64,000 nt of DNA from assembly GCA_041398705.1 (NCBI GenBank), contig JAWKUI010000001.1, positions 682,001-746,000 of the forward strand, in the 5' to 3' direction. Source of the DNA: NORP259 sp041398705. GTDB taxonomy: Bacteria; Planctomycetota; UBA1135; GCA-002686595. Positions 31,138 through 38,192 of this stretch are shown piece after piece (the first letter of the stretch is position 1; each line of letters opens with the position of its first letter). Below the pieces are notes generated by a model. The model was given only the letters and a program-made list of their open reading frames with translations. It made no database searches and had not been told where the DNA came from. The translations under genes were made by a program, and so were the position numbers.

Positions 31138-31413
31138 AGACACGGTCCAATTGGGACGGGGATCGGTTTAGGCGATCCGAGCTGCGGAAGGGCCCACCCG
31201 CAGGCCTTGGGCTTAGGGTAGACGCGCCGCGCCGTAACCGAAATGATGCAGACGGGGCCGATTTTCCTTGCCGATTGGGCGCATGCGCCCGAATCTAGAT
31301 CCCAAGGTCCGCCGCCGCCCAGCCCGCGGCTCCAGGGCCTTGAGAACGCCCCGCGGCCCCCGGCGCCAAAGCCACGTGCGCCGGTCCCCGGGGCTCCGCA
31401 ACCCGGCCCGACC

Positions 31414-32190
31414 ATGCACCATCCGCCGCTCCGAGGACGCTGCCCGCTGCGCGCCCTCTTCACCTGGAAGCTCGATCCGACGGCTTGCCGCCGCGTGATC
31501 CCGGCTCCCTTGCGGCCCAAGGTCATCCGCGGCCACGCGGTCGGCGTCGTGGATTGCATGCGCATCGTCGGCTTGCGCCCGCGCCTGATGCCGCGGCCCC
31601 TTGGCCTGACGATGGAAATCGCCTCGCACTTGATCGTGGCCGAATGGATGGACCAAGGCCAACTGCGCAACGTGCTCTACGTCATGCGCCGCGATGTGCA
31701 AGTGCGCCGGCTCGGCCGCGCCGCCGGCTTGCTACTCCCCGGCCACCCGTACCCCGCCAAGGTCCGGCTCGACGATGAAGCCCACGGCCTACGTTTCGCC
31801 CTCGCGAGCAACGACGGCCACTGCCAACTCGACCTCGACGCCCGCGTGACCGATCACTGGGAACACCAGGACCTTTTCGTTGGCCCGCCCTACCTGATCC
31901 GCATGCTCGGCAACCGCTCCGGCGGCTTCCTCGGCTTCGACGAACAAGGCCACGGTTCCCTCGTCGAGCTCGACGCCCAACCCGAACACATCACGCCGCT
32001 CTCCGTCGGCCGCGCCCATTCTTCGCTCTTTACCGGCGCCGCCTTCCCCGCCGGCACCTCGATCCCCGACGCCGCCGTCATGCAGCGCGACCTGATCTGC
32101 CGCTGGACCTCCCGCGGCAAAGTCCTGCGCGCCACCGACCCCGCCCTCGCCCTGCAAACCCAGGACCTACGCGAGCCCTCCCCCGCCTGA
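31414..32190 (+). CDS. Conserved protein, DUF2071/acetoacetate-decarboxylase-fold-like
   Basis: The 258-residue soluble protein starts at ATG 31414. The N-terminal half contains LDPTACRRVIPAPLRP and a region with LTMEIASHLIVAEW and LRNVLYVMRRDV. These resemble YqjF-type DUF2071 proteins, which share the acetoacetate decarboxylase fold. The resemblance is by eye and moderate, so the enzyme activity is not claimed. A longer frame would add a proline-rich leader without family features. The last 24 bases overlap the end of the convergent HExxH protein gene. A perfect 14-base palindrome lies about 125 bases upstream. Confidence 0.55.
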   Translation: MHHPPLRGRCPLRALFTWKLDPTACRRVIPAPLRPKVIRGHAVGVVDCMRIVGLRPRLMPRPLGLTMEIASHLIVAEWMDQGQLRNVLYVMRRDVQVRRLGRAAGLLLPGHPYPAKVRLDDEAHGLRFALASNDGHCQLDLDARVTDHWEHQDLFVGPPYLIRMLGNRSGGFLGFDEQGHGSLVELDAQPEHITPLSVGRAHSSLFTGAAFPAGTSIPDAAVMQRDLICRWTSRGKVLRATDPALALQTQDLREPSPA

Positions 32191-32622
32191 GCCTTCGCCG
32201 CGCGCCTCGGCCAAGAGCCGCCGCTCCTCCTCCGCCTCGAGCGCAAACGCCTCGCGCTCGAACGGATTCTCGCGGTACCCATCCCGCCCGCGCATCCGCG
32301 CCATCAGGCTGGTACCCAAGTACGCCGGCAGAAAAAAGGGCCCCCAAACGCCGTATTGCCGCACATGCACGCGTTCATGGAAGCGCGTCGTATCCAGGCA
32401 ATGTTGATCCTGGCCGATGACCACGTGCCCTAACGTCATCGCCGCAATGCCGCGCGGCAAGACCGAAAGGTGCTGCAAACACCACGCAGGCAAACCCCCG
32501 CGCACTTCCACCACACCCGAGTGCACCGAGACCTTGCCCCCGGACAACCAGGCAGCGAGGGCAGCCAACAACCCGATCGCCGAATTCGGCGAAGCCCACA
32601 GGTAACGCAGCAGTACGAGCAC
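32167..32622 (-). CDS. Small HExxH-motif protein, putative minimal metallopeptidase
   Basis: The 151-residue protein has a hydrophobic N-terminal segment (SAIGLLAALAAWLSGG) and a histidine-rich centre. HERVH at residues 82-86 is a perfect HExxH zinc-binding motif, followed by QYGVWGPFFLPAYLG and, about 35 residues further on, ENPFEREAF. The final glutamate-bearing motif could supply the third zinc ligand. I know of similar uncharacterised bacterial proteins with an HExxH...NPFExxA pattern, but no assigned function. It is convergent with the DUF2071-like gene (24-base overlap). Proteolysis is a hypothesis only. Confidence 0.6.
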   Translation of the reverse strand: MLVLLRYLWASPNSAIGLLAALAAWLSGGKVSVHSGVVEVRGGLPAWCLQHLSVLPRGIAAMTLGHVVIGQDQHCLDTTRFHERVHVRQYGVWGPFFLPAYLGTSLMARMRGRDGYRENPFEREAFALEAEEERRLLAEARGEGSGGGGLA

Positions 32623-32658
32623 AGGCCCATGCTACCACGGCAGCGATTCAAGGACTGA

Positions 32659-34086
32659 CTAGAAGTAGATACGCCAGGTCGGCACGCTCGTGGCGTCGTT
32701 TTCTTTGAGAGTCAACTGGCGCAAAACGGGGTCATAAGCCCAATTGACCACGCTCTGTCCGTTGCGTTCCACGTCGATGGGCATGGCGTTGACGCCGTAG
32801 AGCACCATGTCGATCGGTTCGACTTCGGTGTTGGCGATGACCCATTCGAGGGGGTCGCTGGTGCGCAGGGCGAGGGTCGAGGGGTAGAACGAGATGCGGC
32901 TGAGGTTGCCCTGGGCGATGGTGTAGACGCGGTTTTGGCCGGGTTGGAATTGGTAGCTGAAGGGGGTGAAGCGGCCGGGTTCGGTTTGGGCCAGGTAGAA
33001 GGCGTGCCAGCGGGCGCTGCGGTCGGCCAGGAGGTTGTGGGTGGTGTAGGCGGCGGGGTCCTGGAGTTCGAACTGGGCGAGCCAGTTGAGGGCGGCGTTT
33101 TCGTCGAGGGTGGTCCAGTCGTGGATGGCGTTGGAGCCTCGGTTGGTGGTCAGGGCGCCGCCGCGATTGCCGAATTGGACTTCGAAGGCGTCGGTTTGCT
33201 CGAGCAGGGTGGTGACGGGGTCCTGGAAGGCGGCGAAGCTGTAAACCGGGGTGCCGACCAGGTTGCGCAGCATGTCGGTGTTCTGGTTCACCTGGCCCGT
33301 GTCGAAGGACAGGTCCATGCTCGTCACGGAGGAGTAGGCGAACGGCGCCTGCTCGGGGGTGGCGCCGAACATCAACGGGCTCAGGAACAGGCGATCGTCG
33401 ATGGCGGTGGCGAAGCTGTGTTGCAGCGAGGTGACGCCGGTGTGGTTGATCACGGCGGCGAAACGGCCGCCGTAGAGGTCTTGGTGGCGCGCCGGGTAGT
33501 TCATGCTGAGGGCGCCGCCCATGGAAAAGCCCACCGCGTACAGGCGCCGCACGTCGAGCGGCACGGCGCGGGCGACCCAGTTCAGGGCCAGCTCCACGTT
33601 GCGCTGGGCGTACTCGATGCCGAAGTTGTATTCGTGCGCGGCGAGGGGCACGAGCACGTACCAGCCGCGACTGCGGGCCAGTTGCACGTAGTCCGTGTTC
33701 GCCAGCACGTCTTCGGGCCGTTCGCCGTAGCCGTGGAACACGGTCAGCAGGGGCGCGGGTTGCAAGGGGCCGGAAGGCAGGCCGAACAGGAAGGTTTCCT
33801 GCCAATCTGTCCCGGTGAACGGGAAGGTGATCTCGTACAGACCCGGCTCGATCGGCCGCAATTGCGGGAAGCTCGGGAAGAGGTTGGACGGGGAGCCGCC
33901 GAGGGCCCCGAAACTCTCTTCTCCCAGGTCATCCCCGTACAGGCCCGTCAATCGCGGGCCCACCTGGAACGCGCGGTTCAGGTCGCGCGAGCTATAGGGG
34001 TTGTGCTTCTGGGTCGGAACCACCACGGCGCTGAGGGCCAGCACCAAGCCGGTGGCGAAGATCAGGGGGAGGCGCTTCTGTTTCAT
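32659..34086 (-). CDS. Secreted alpha/beta-hydrolase, esterase/PHB-depolymerase-like
   Basis: The 475-residue protein begins MKQKRLPLIFATGLVLALSAVVV, a signal peptide or anchor. The hydrolase core shows the oxyanion-side HGYG at 118-121 and the nucleophile elbow GFSMGG with S188, in a segment LDVRRLYAVGFSMGGALS typical of feruloyl-esterase/PHB-depolymerase-like enzymes. The catalytic histidine is probably in the NAIHDW region near residue 350. A C-terminal domain of about 90 residues (ending VPTWRIYF) has beta character and matches the secreted-product theme of this region. The natural ester substrate is unknown. Confidence 0.78.
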   Translation of the reverse strand: MKQKRLPLIFATGLVLALSAVVVPTQKHNPYSSRDLNRAFQVGPRLTGLYGDDLGEESFGALGGSPSNLFPSFPQLRPIEPGLYEITFPFTGTDWQETFLFGLPSGPLQPAPLLTVFHGYGERPEDVLANTDYVQLARSRGWYVLVPLAAHEYNFGIEYAQRNVELALNWVARAVPLDVRRLYAVGFSMGGALSMNYPARHQDLYGGRFAAVINHTGVTSLQHSFATAIDDRLFLSPLMFGATPEQAPFAYSSVTSMDLSFDTGQVNQNTDMLRNLVGTPVYSFAAFQDPVTTLLEQTDAFEVQFGNRGGALTTNRGSNAIHDWTTLDENAALNWLAQFELQDPAAYTTHNLLADRSARWHAFYLAQTEPGRFTPFSYQFQPGQNRVYTIAQGNLSRISFYPSTLALRTSDPLEWVIANTEVEPIDMVLYGVNAMPIDVERNGQSVVNWAYDPVLRQLTLKENDATSVPTWRIYF

Positions 34087-34405
34087 GGGAATACGGGAAG
34101 GCGAGAACCCCTCCCATCGCGTTCCCATCGGACAAGCCGTGGGTGCATCCGCAGCCGGACTCGAAATCCGATTTCCTGTCTCGGGCGGGGACCCCTGGGC
34201 GCCCTGTTTTGGGGCAGGCGGAGGGCCAGGGTCGCCCTTTGAGCAGCCTGCGTCGTTCTGGGGGCCCCATGCCCGTTGCCGCCGGATTGCTGGGCTGGTG
34301 CCGCAATTCCGACCCGGATTGCGGGGGCCCCTGACAAGTCCGGTTGATTGCCAGGTTGCCTGTCCGCCCTTGCCCGCAGCCCCGGCGATCAGGGAGACTG
34401 CTCCC
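34087..34405. other. Divergent intergenic region, no gene
   Basis: This 319-base gap separates the divergent esterase and DUF423 genes and should carry both promoters. No convincing -35/-10 pair, operator or RNA element can be picked out. Frames across it are proline/arginine-rich and lack motifs. Confidence 0.5.
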
Positions 34406-34783
34406 ATGCGCCCGAGTTGGATTTCGATCGGTGCGGTCTGGGCCGCACTCGCCGTCGGCCTGGGGGCGTTCGGCGCCCACGGCCTCAAGTCCCTGGATCC
34501 CGGCCCCGAAGCCATCGATTGGTGGAAGACCGCGGCCAGCTATCACCTGTGGCATGCCCTGGGGCTGATCGCCTTCGGCCTGCTCGCGGAGCTGCGCGAG
34601 GGCACGGGTCCGTGGACTGGCCGCCTGCTGCTCGTGGGCAGCGCGATCTTCAGCGGCACCCTCTATGCGATGGCACTCGGTGCCCCGCGCTGGTTTGGGG
34701 CGATCACGCCGATCGGTGGCACGGCGCTGATCCTGGGCTGGTTGGCTTTCGCCCGCGCGGGGTGTTCGCGACCCACCCGTTGA
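34406..34783 (+). CDS. DUF423-family small membrane protein
   Basis: The 125-residue protein has four hydrophobic segments and the family landmarks GAFGAHGLK near residue 20, the WKTAASYHLWHALGLIAFG stretch, and LYAMALGAPRWFGAITPIGGTALILGW in the C-terminal half. These match the YgdD/YwdK (UPF0382) family of inner-membrane proteins with no established function. The ATG at 34406 gives the normal family length. The stop codon is immediately followed by the dispersed repeat element at 34794. Confidence 0.9.
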   Translation: MRPSWISIGAVWAALAVGLGAFGAHGLKSLDPGPEAIDWWKTAASYHLWHALGLIAFGLLAELREGTGPWTGRLLLVGSAIFSGTLYAMALGAPRWFGAITPIGGTALILGWLAFARAGCSRPTR

Positions 34784-34793
34784 AGCGAATTGT

Positions 34794-34835
34794 GTTACGT
34801 ACGGAAGCGGGTTTAAGTTGTCACGTTATTCGCGG
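34794..34835. repeat. Dispersed repeat, copy 1
   Basis: This 42-base unit contains GAAGCGGGTT and AGTTGTCACGTTATTCGCG. It matches the unit at 36655-36696 over the same length with about eight differences. It lies ten bases after the DUF423 stop. It is directly followed by a 30-base palindrome, a REP/MITE-like arrangement. Confidence 0.65.
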
Positions 34836-34864
34836 CGTGTGCGGTCGGTACCGACCGCACACGC
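34835..34864. repeat. Perfect 30-base palindrome
   Basis: The half-site GCGTGTGCGGTCGGT pairs with its exact complement, centred on GGTACC. It sits between two convergent gene ends and abuts the dispersed repeat. It could form a long hairpin or cruciform, or act as a bidirectional transcript end, although no T tract follows. Confidence 0.8.
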
Positions 34865-34892
34865 GGCCGTCCGCCATAGCGCGCATTTCGCT

Positions 34893-35579
34893 TCAGTCCC
34901 GCGTACTTGTGCTCGGATGCGTAGGCGTCGATGGCGGCGCCGAGGATCTGCGGGCTTCTTCTGAGTCGGAGAAACCGGTGACCTGGATCTTGCCCGGGCC
35001 CTTGTAGCCGCTGAACCAGGCCTTCAGGATCTCTTCGATGCCGGTGAAGTGCTCGCGCAGTTCGGGCATGGAGTGCACGTCGGCGAAGGCCGTTTCCGGG
35101 CGAACGGCGATCAGTTTGTCGTCTTGTTCGCCGCCGTCGAGCATGCGCATCACGCCGACGATGCGGGCGCGCACCACGGTGCCGCGCGGCAGGGCGTCAC
35201 CGAGCACCACCACGTCCAGCGGATCCCCGTCGCCGCCCAATTCCTTGGGCAGCAGCGTGCACGGGATCATGCCGTAGTTGGCGGGATAGCCGAGGTACTG
35301 CACCTTGCGCGGCTTACCGTCCTTGATCTCCCAACGCAGCTCGCCTTCGGGTTTAGTGACCTCCCACTTCGCCACGGTGCCGACCGGGATCTCGACGACT
35401 ACCACGTTGACGTCGCCGTTGCGGTAAAGGGGCGCGTAGTCGGCGAGGAAACTCTTGTCGTGCTCGAGGAACATCTCGTCGCCGGTGGGGGCGACTACGA
35501 CCGCCTCCTTGTGGCGTTCGCAGCAGGCGACCAGGGACACGGACAGGAAGAGCAGGGGAAGCAGTTGCGAGGGGCGCAT
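34893..35579 (-). CDS. ppa: Inorganic pyrophosphatase, lipoprotein form, C-terminus frameshifted
   Basis: This is a family I soluble-type pyrophosphatase, which hydrolyses PPi to phosphate with Mg2+. The signature DGDPLDVVV is at 117-125 and the active-site stretch GYPANYGMIP at 98-107. It begins with a lipoprotein signal, MRPSQLLPLLFLSVSLVAC (cysteine 19), so it would be attached to the envelope rather than cytoplasmic. After GFSDSEEAR (near residue 208) the sequence turns Ser/Thr/Pro-rich, unlike the family. In the next frame it reads ILGAAIDAYASEHKY, a normal family ending. One base, probably an A, is missing near 34949. The catalytic core is intact. Confidence 0.88.
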   Translation of the reverse strand: MRPSQLLPLLFLSVSLVACCERHKEAVVVAPTGDEMFLEHDKSFLADYAPLYRNGDVNVVVVEIPVGTVAKWEVTKPEGELRWEIKDGKPRKVQYLGYPANYGMIPCTLLPKELGGDGDPLDVVVLGDALPRGTVVRARIVGVMRMLDGGEQDDKLIAVRPETAFADVHSMPELREHFTGIEEILKAWFSGYKGPGKIQVTGFSDSEEARRSSAPPSTPTHPSTSTRD

Positions 35580-35814
35580 GGTAGGCGAGTGGGTTGGGCC
35601 GTCACCCTAACGCAAAATCGGCCGCGGTACAGTCAAGAACCGGATGCGACCGGCCTGGGGCATACCGTTCGCAGGTCGGATTAAAACGGCGGGTGGGAAT
35701 CGCAAACCGGGGCAAGGCTGGGCCGCGGCGGGTCCCCGGGGGCACGGAAGCGGATTCCTCGAGCGAGGGGCAAACAACCGCCCTCTCCGGTCGAATGGGG
35801 TCCTGGAGCCGACC

Positions 35815-36450
35815 ATGTCCAACAATGCCCTGCCCCCGCGCCTGCCCCGCGCTTTGCTCTTGTTCACCGGCCTGTACATGGCCGCCGCCGTCGGCGCGTC
35901 GGCGCTGCAGGGCAACCGAGAATTCGTGTTGTACCTCGTGGTGATGGGGCTCTTGATCGCCACGCTGGCGGTGGTGCATCGGCGGGTGAACCTGAGCCCG
36001 GGGTTGCTCTGGTGCCTCAGCGCTTGGGGCGCCCTGCACATGGCCGGCGGCTTGGTGCAGGTGCCGCGCGCCTGGGTCGATGCCGATGTGCAGGCGGTGC
36101 TCTACTCGGTCTGGCTGATCCCGGGGCGCTTCAAGTTCGACCAGCTCGTGCACGGCTACGGCTTTGCGGTGGCCACGTGGCTGTGCTGGCAGGTGCTGGC
36201 GGCGGTGATTGAGCGGCAATTGGGCCGGCGGCCGCAGCCGAGTTTCGGCTTGTGCCTGCTGTGCGCCGTGGGGGGCATGGGCTACGGCGCGGCGAACGAG
36301 GTGATCGAGTTTCTCGCGGTGCTCACGATCCCGAACACCAATGTGGGCGGGTACATCAACACCGGTTGGGACCTTGTGTCGAACTTGGTGGGTTCGAGCC
36401 TGGCCGCGACGGTGATTGGGGTTGCGGGCCGCCGGACGGCGTCACTCTGA
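35815..36450 (+). CDS. Polytopic membrane protein, DUF2238/YjdF-like topology
   Basis: The 211-residue protein has about six hydrophobic segments. The core contains FKFDQLVHGYGFAVAT, then YGAANEVIEFLAVL, and then NTGWDLVSNLVGS. The order of an (F)DxxxH motif, a glutamate-rich helix and a WDxxxN motif resembles the YjdF (DUF2238) membrane family, but the match is by eye. The start at 35815 is the first that avoids an arginine-rich leader. It is divergent from the pyrophosphatase gene, and the ends of this gene and the CPXCG-type gene overlap by nine bases. Confidence 0.6.
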   Translation: MSNNALPPRLPRALLLFTGLYMAAAVGASALQGNREFVLYLVVMGLLIATLAVVHRRVNLSPGLLWCLSAWGALHMAGGLVQVPRAWVDADVQAVLYSVWLIPGRFKFDQLVHGYGFAVATWLCWQVLAAVIERQLGRRPQPSFGLCLLCAVGGMGYGAANEVIEFLAVLTIPNTNVGGYINTGWDLVSNLVGSSLAATVIGVAGRRTASL

Positions 36451-36638
36451 GGTCGCGTTGAGGTAGGCGTTGCCGTCCCGGTCGAACTCGAGCCGCAAGA
36501 CGATCGGGTGGCAGCAGACGGGGCAGTCTTCCACGTACTCCTGACTGCGTCCCGCACTGATGTCGACGGGGATTACGATGATATTGCTCCGCATTCGGGG
36601 CAGGTGTAGGAGGATTCGGTCGCTGTGCATGGGGCCAT
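36442..36638 (-). pseudogene. CPXCG-type cysteine-rich protein, frameshifted
   Basis: This is a small zinc-ribbon-like protein of the Cys_rich_CPXG family. From ATG 36638 one frame reads MAPCTATESSYTCPECGA and then stops. The adjacent frame continues IIVIPVDISAG, QEYVEDCPVCCHPI and FDRDGNAYLNATSE to the end at 36442. Joining them with one extra base near 36587 gives a complete family member with both CPxCG and CPVCC. Only the second part is open from a later ATG (36630), and that version lacks the first cysteine pair. It is thus either a pseudogene or affected by a one-base assembly error. It lies downstream of and convergent with the membrane protein gene. Confidence 0.8.
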
Positions 36639-36654
36639 TGTGCGTTGGAATAAC

Positions 36655-36696
36655 ATTACATACCGAAGCCGGTTCATGTTGTCACGTTTTTCGCGC
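36655..36696. repeat. Dispersed repeat, copy 2
   Basis: The unit contains ATTACATACCGAAGCC and ATGTTGTCACGTTTTTCGCG and corresponds to copy 1 at 34794-34835. Here its inner part is present again as an inverted copy at 36701-36733, so the two form a long hairpin. It overlaps the last codons of bioA. Confidence 0.75.
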
Positions 36697-36733
36697 GAGG
36701 GCGCGAATAACGTGACAACATGAACCGCTTCGG
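36663..36733. repeat. Long inverted repeat at the bioA 3' end
   Basis: Arms of about 33 bases (36663-36696 and 36701-36733) are complementary apart from one extra base and one mismatch, with a four-base loop. The right arm, read on the minus strand, encodes the final residues of BioA. The structure could end or stabilise the biotin operon transcript. The same core is repeated 1.9 kb away. Confidence 0.85.
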
Positions 36734-38007
36734 CAACGGCTTACCTCGGCCGCGATGCGCAGCATCGCGCGGGCGATGCGATCGGCTTGGGAGTCGGAGG
36801 TGCAGGCGGGGGGCAGGGTATAAACCACGTTGCCGAGCGGGCGCAGCAGAACACCTTCGGCGCGCGCAATGCGGGCGATTTGGGCGCCGCGGGTCGAGAG
36901 ATACCCTTGGCTCGGGCTGACGAGGTCGTAGGCGACCATGCCGCCGAGGTGGCGCAGGCGGCGGACCTTGGGGCTTTGCTGTAGGGGCGCGAGGGCGGCG
37001 TGGATGCGGGTGCCGATGGCGGCGAGGCGGCTCGGCACGTCGCGTTCTTCGATCATGTCCAGCGATTCCAGCGCCAGGGCACACCCGACCGGGTGCGCGG
37101 TGAAGGTGTGTCCGTGGAAGAAGGTGCGGGCGCGGTCTTGGCTGTAGAACGCGTCAAAGATCGGCGTATTAGCCAAGGTGGCCGAGAGGGGGAAGGTGCC
37201 GCCCGTCAGGCCCTTGGCCAGGCAGATCAGGTCCGGTTCGATGCCCGCGTGTTCGCAGGCGAAGAGCCGGCCGGTGCGGCCGAAGCCGGTCATCACCTCG
37301 TCGGCGATCAGGGGCAGGTCCGCTTCGTCGAGCATCGCGCGGGCGTCGCCCAGGAATTGGGCCGAATGCAATTGCATGCCGGCGGCGCCTTGCAGCATCG
37401 GTTCCACGATCATGCCCGCAGCACGGTCGCCAAGTTCCTCCAAGGCACGCCGCAAGGCACCCGCATCGGGCGCGATGCGGCGCGTCTCGAACAGCAGCGG
37501 TCGGAACGGTTCGAAGAAAGGGTCGGGATCGCCCACCGACATCGAACCGAAGGTGTCGCCGTGGTAGCCGCCTTCCAGCGCGACGAAAACGCGTCGCTCG
37601 GGCCGGCCTTCGAGCACGTGCCGCTGCAGCACCATCTTGAGTGCCACTTCCACCGCCGTGGACCCGTTGTCGGAGTAGAACACGCGCCAACCGTCCCCGG
37701 GGGCCAGGGCGCACAAACGTTCGGCAAGGCGGATCGCCGGTTCGTGGGTGGTGCCCGCGAACAACACGTGGTCGAGTTGCTGCATCTGCCGGCGAGCCGC
37801 CTCCACGAGTCGCGGTTCGCCGTGTCCGTGCAGGGTGGCCCACCACGACGAAATGCCGTCGATCAGCACTTCGCCGCCTTCGAGATGCAATTCCGCGCCC
37901 CGCGCCCCCGCGACGGGCAGCGGCGGCACTTCCAGCCCGTGTTGAGTGTAGGGGTGCCACAAGACCGCGCGGTCCCGGGCGAGCCAATCAGCGATGGGTT
38001 CAGGCAT
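36682..38007 (-). CDS. bioA: Adenosylmethionine-8-amino-7-oxononanoate aminotransferase
   Basis: BioA transfers the amino group of S-adenosylmethionine to KAPA to make 7,8-diaminononanoate, using PLP in the cytoplasm. The 441 residues show the class-III aminotransferase features: SDNGSTAVEVALKM at 112-125, GGYHGDT at 146-152, ADEVMTGFGRTG with D236, and the PLP lysine K265 in CLAKGLTGG. It closes the minus-strand order bioB, bioF-bioD, bioA, with a 185-base gap before it. The last 16 or so residues (SGSCCHVIRALARKT) are encoded by the dispersed inverted repeat and are not family-like, so the natural C-terminus appears to have been replaced. Confidence 0.95.
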   Translation of the reverse strand: MPEPIADWLARDRAVLWHPYTQHGLEVPPLPVAGARGAELHLEGGEVLIDGISSWWATLHGHGEPRLVEAARRQMQQLDHVLFAGTTHEPAIRLAERLCALAPGDGWRVFYSDNGSTAVEVALKMVLQRHVLEGRPERRVFVALEGGYHGDTFGSMSVGDPDPFFEPFRPLLFETRRIAPDAGALRRALEELGDRAAGMIVEPMLQGAAGMQLHSAQFLGDARAMLDEADLPLIADEVMTGFGRTGRLFACEHAGIEPDLICLAKGLTGGTFPLSATLANTPIFDAFYSQDRARTFFHGHTFTAHPVGCALALESLDMIEERDVPSRLAAIGTRIHAALAPLQQSPKVRRLRHLGGMVAYDLVSPSQGYLSTRGAQIARIARAEGVLLRPLGNVVYTLPPACTSDSQADRIARAMLRIAAEVSRCRSGSCCHVIRALARKT

Positions 38008-38192
38008 GGTCGTGTTCGGGGCTCGGAGATTCGGGCAACCACGGATTCAGGCATCCAGAGTGCGAACCACTCGAAGGGTTGGGCACTCCAAGAGCCGGAG
38101 ACCGGAGAGAACGGGAGGAGGCGAGGACTCGGACGGCGAAGGTGTCACGCATCGGGGGAGTTGCGCACCTGCGCAATTCTGCCCCATGGAGT

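Noticed and set aside
34781..34895. Nine-base terminal inverted repeats (TGAAGCGAA / TTCGCTTCA) framing repeat copy 1 as a 115-base transposon
   Set aside because: The right copy falls in the probable coding end of ppa once the frameshift is restored, and copy 2 shows no matching ends. The symmetry may be chance.
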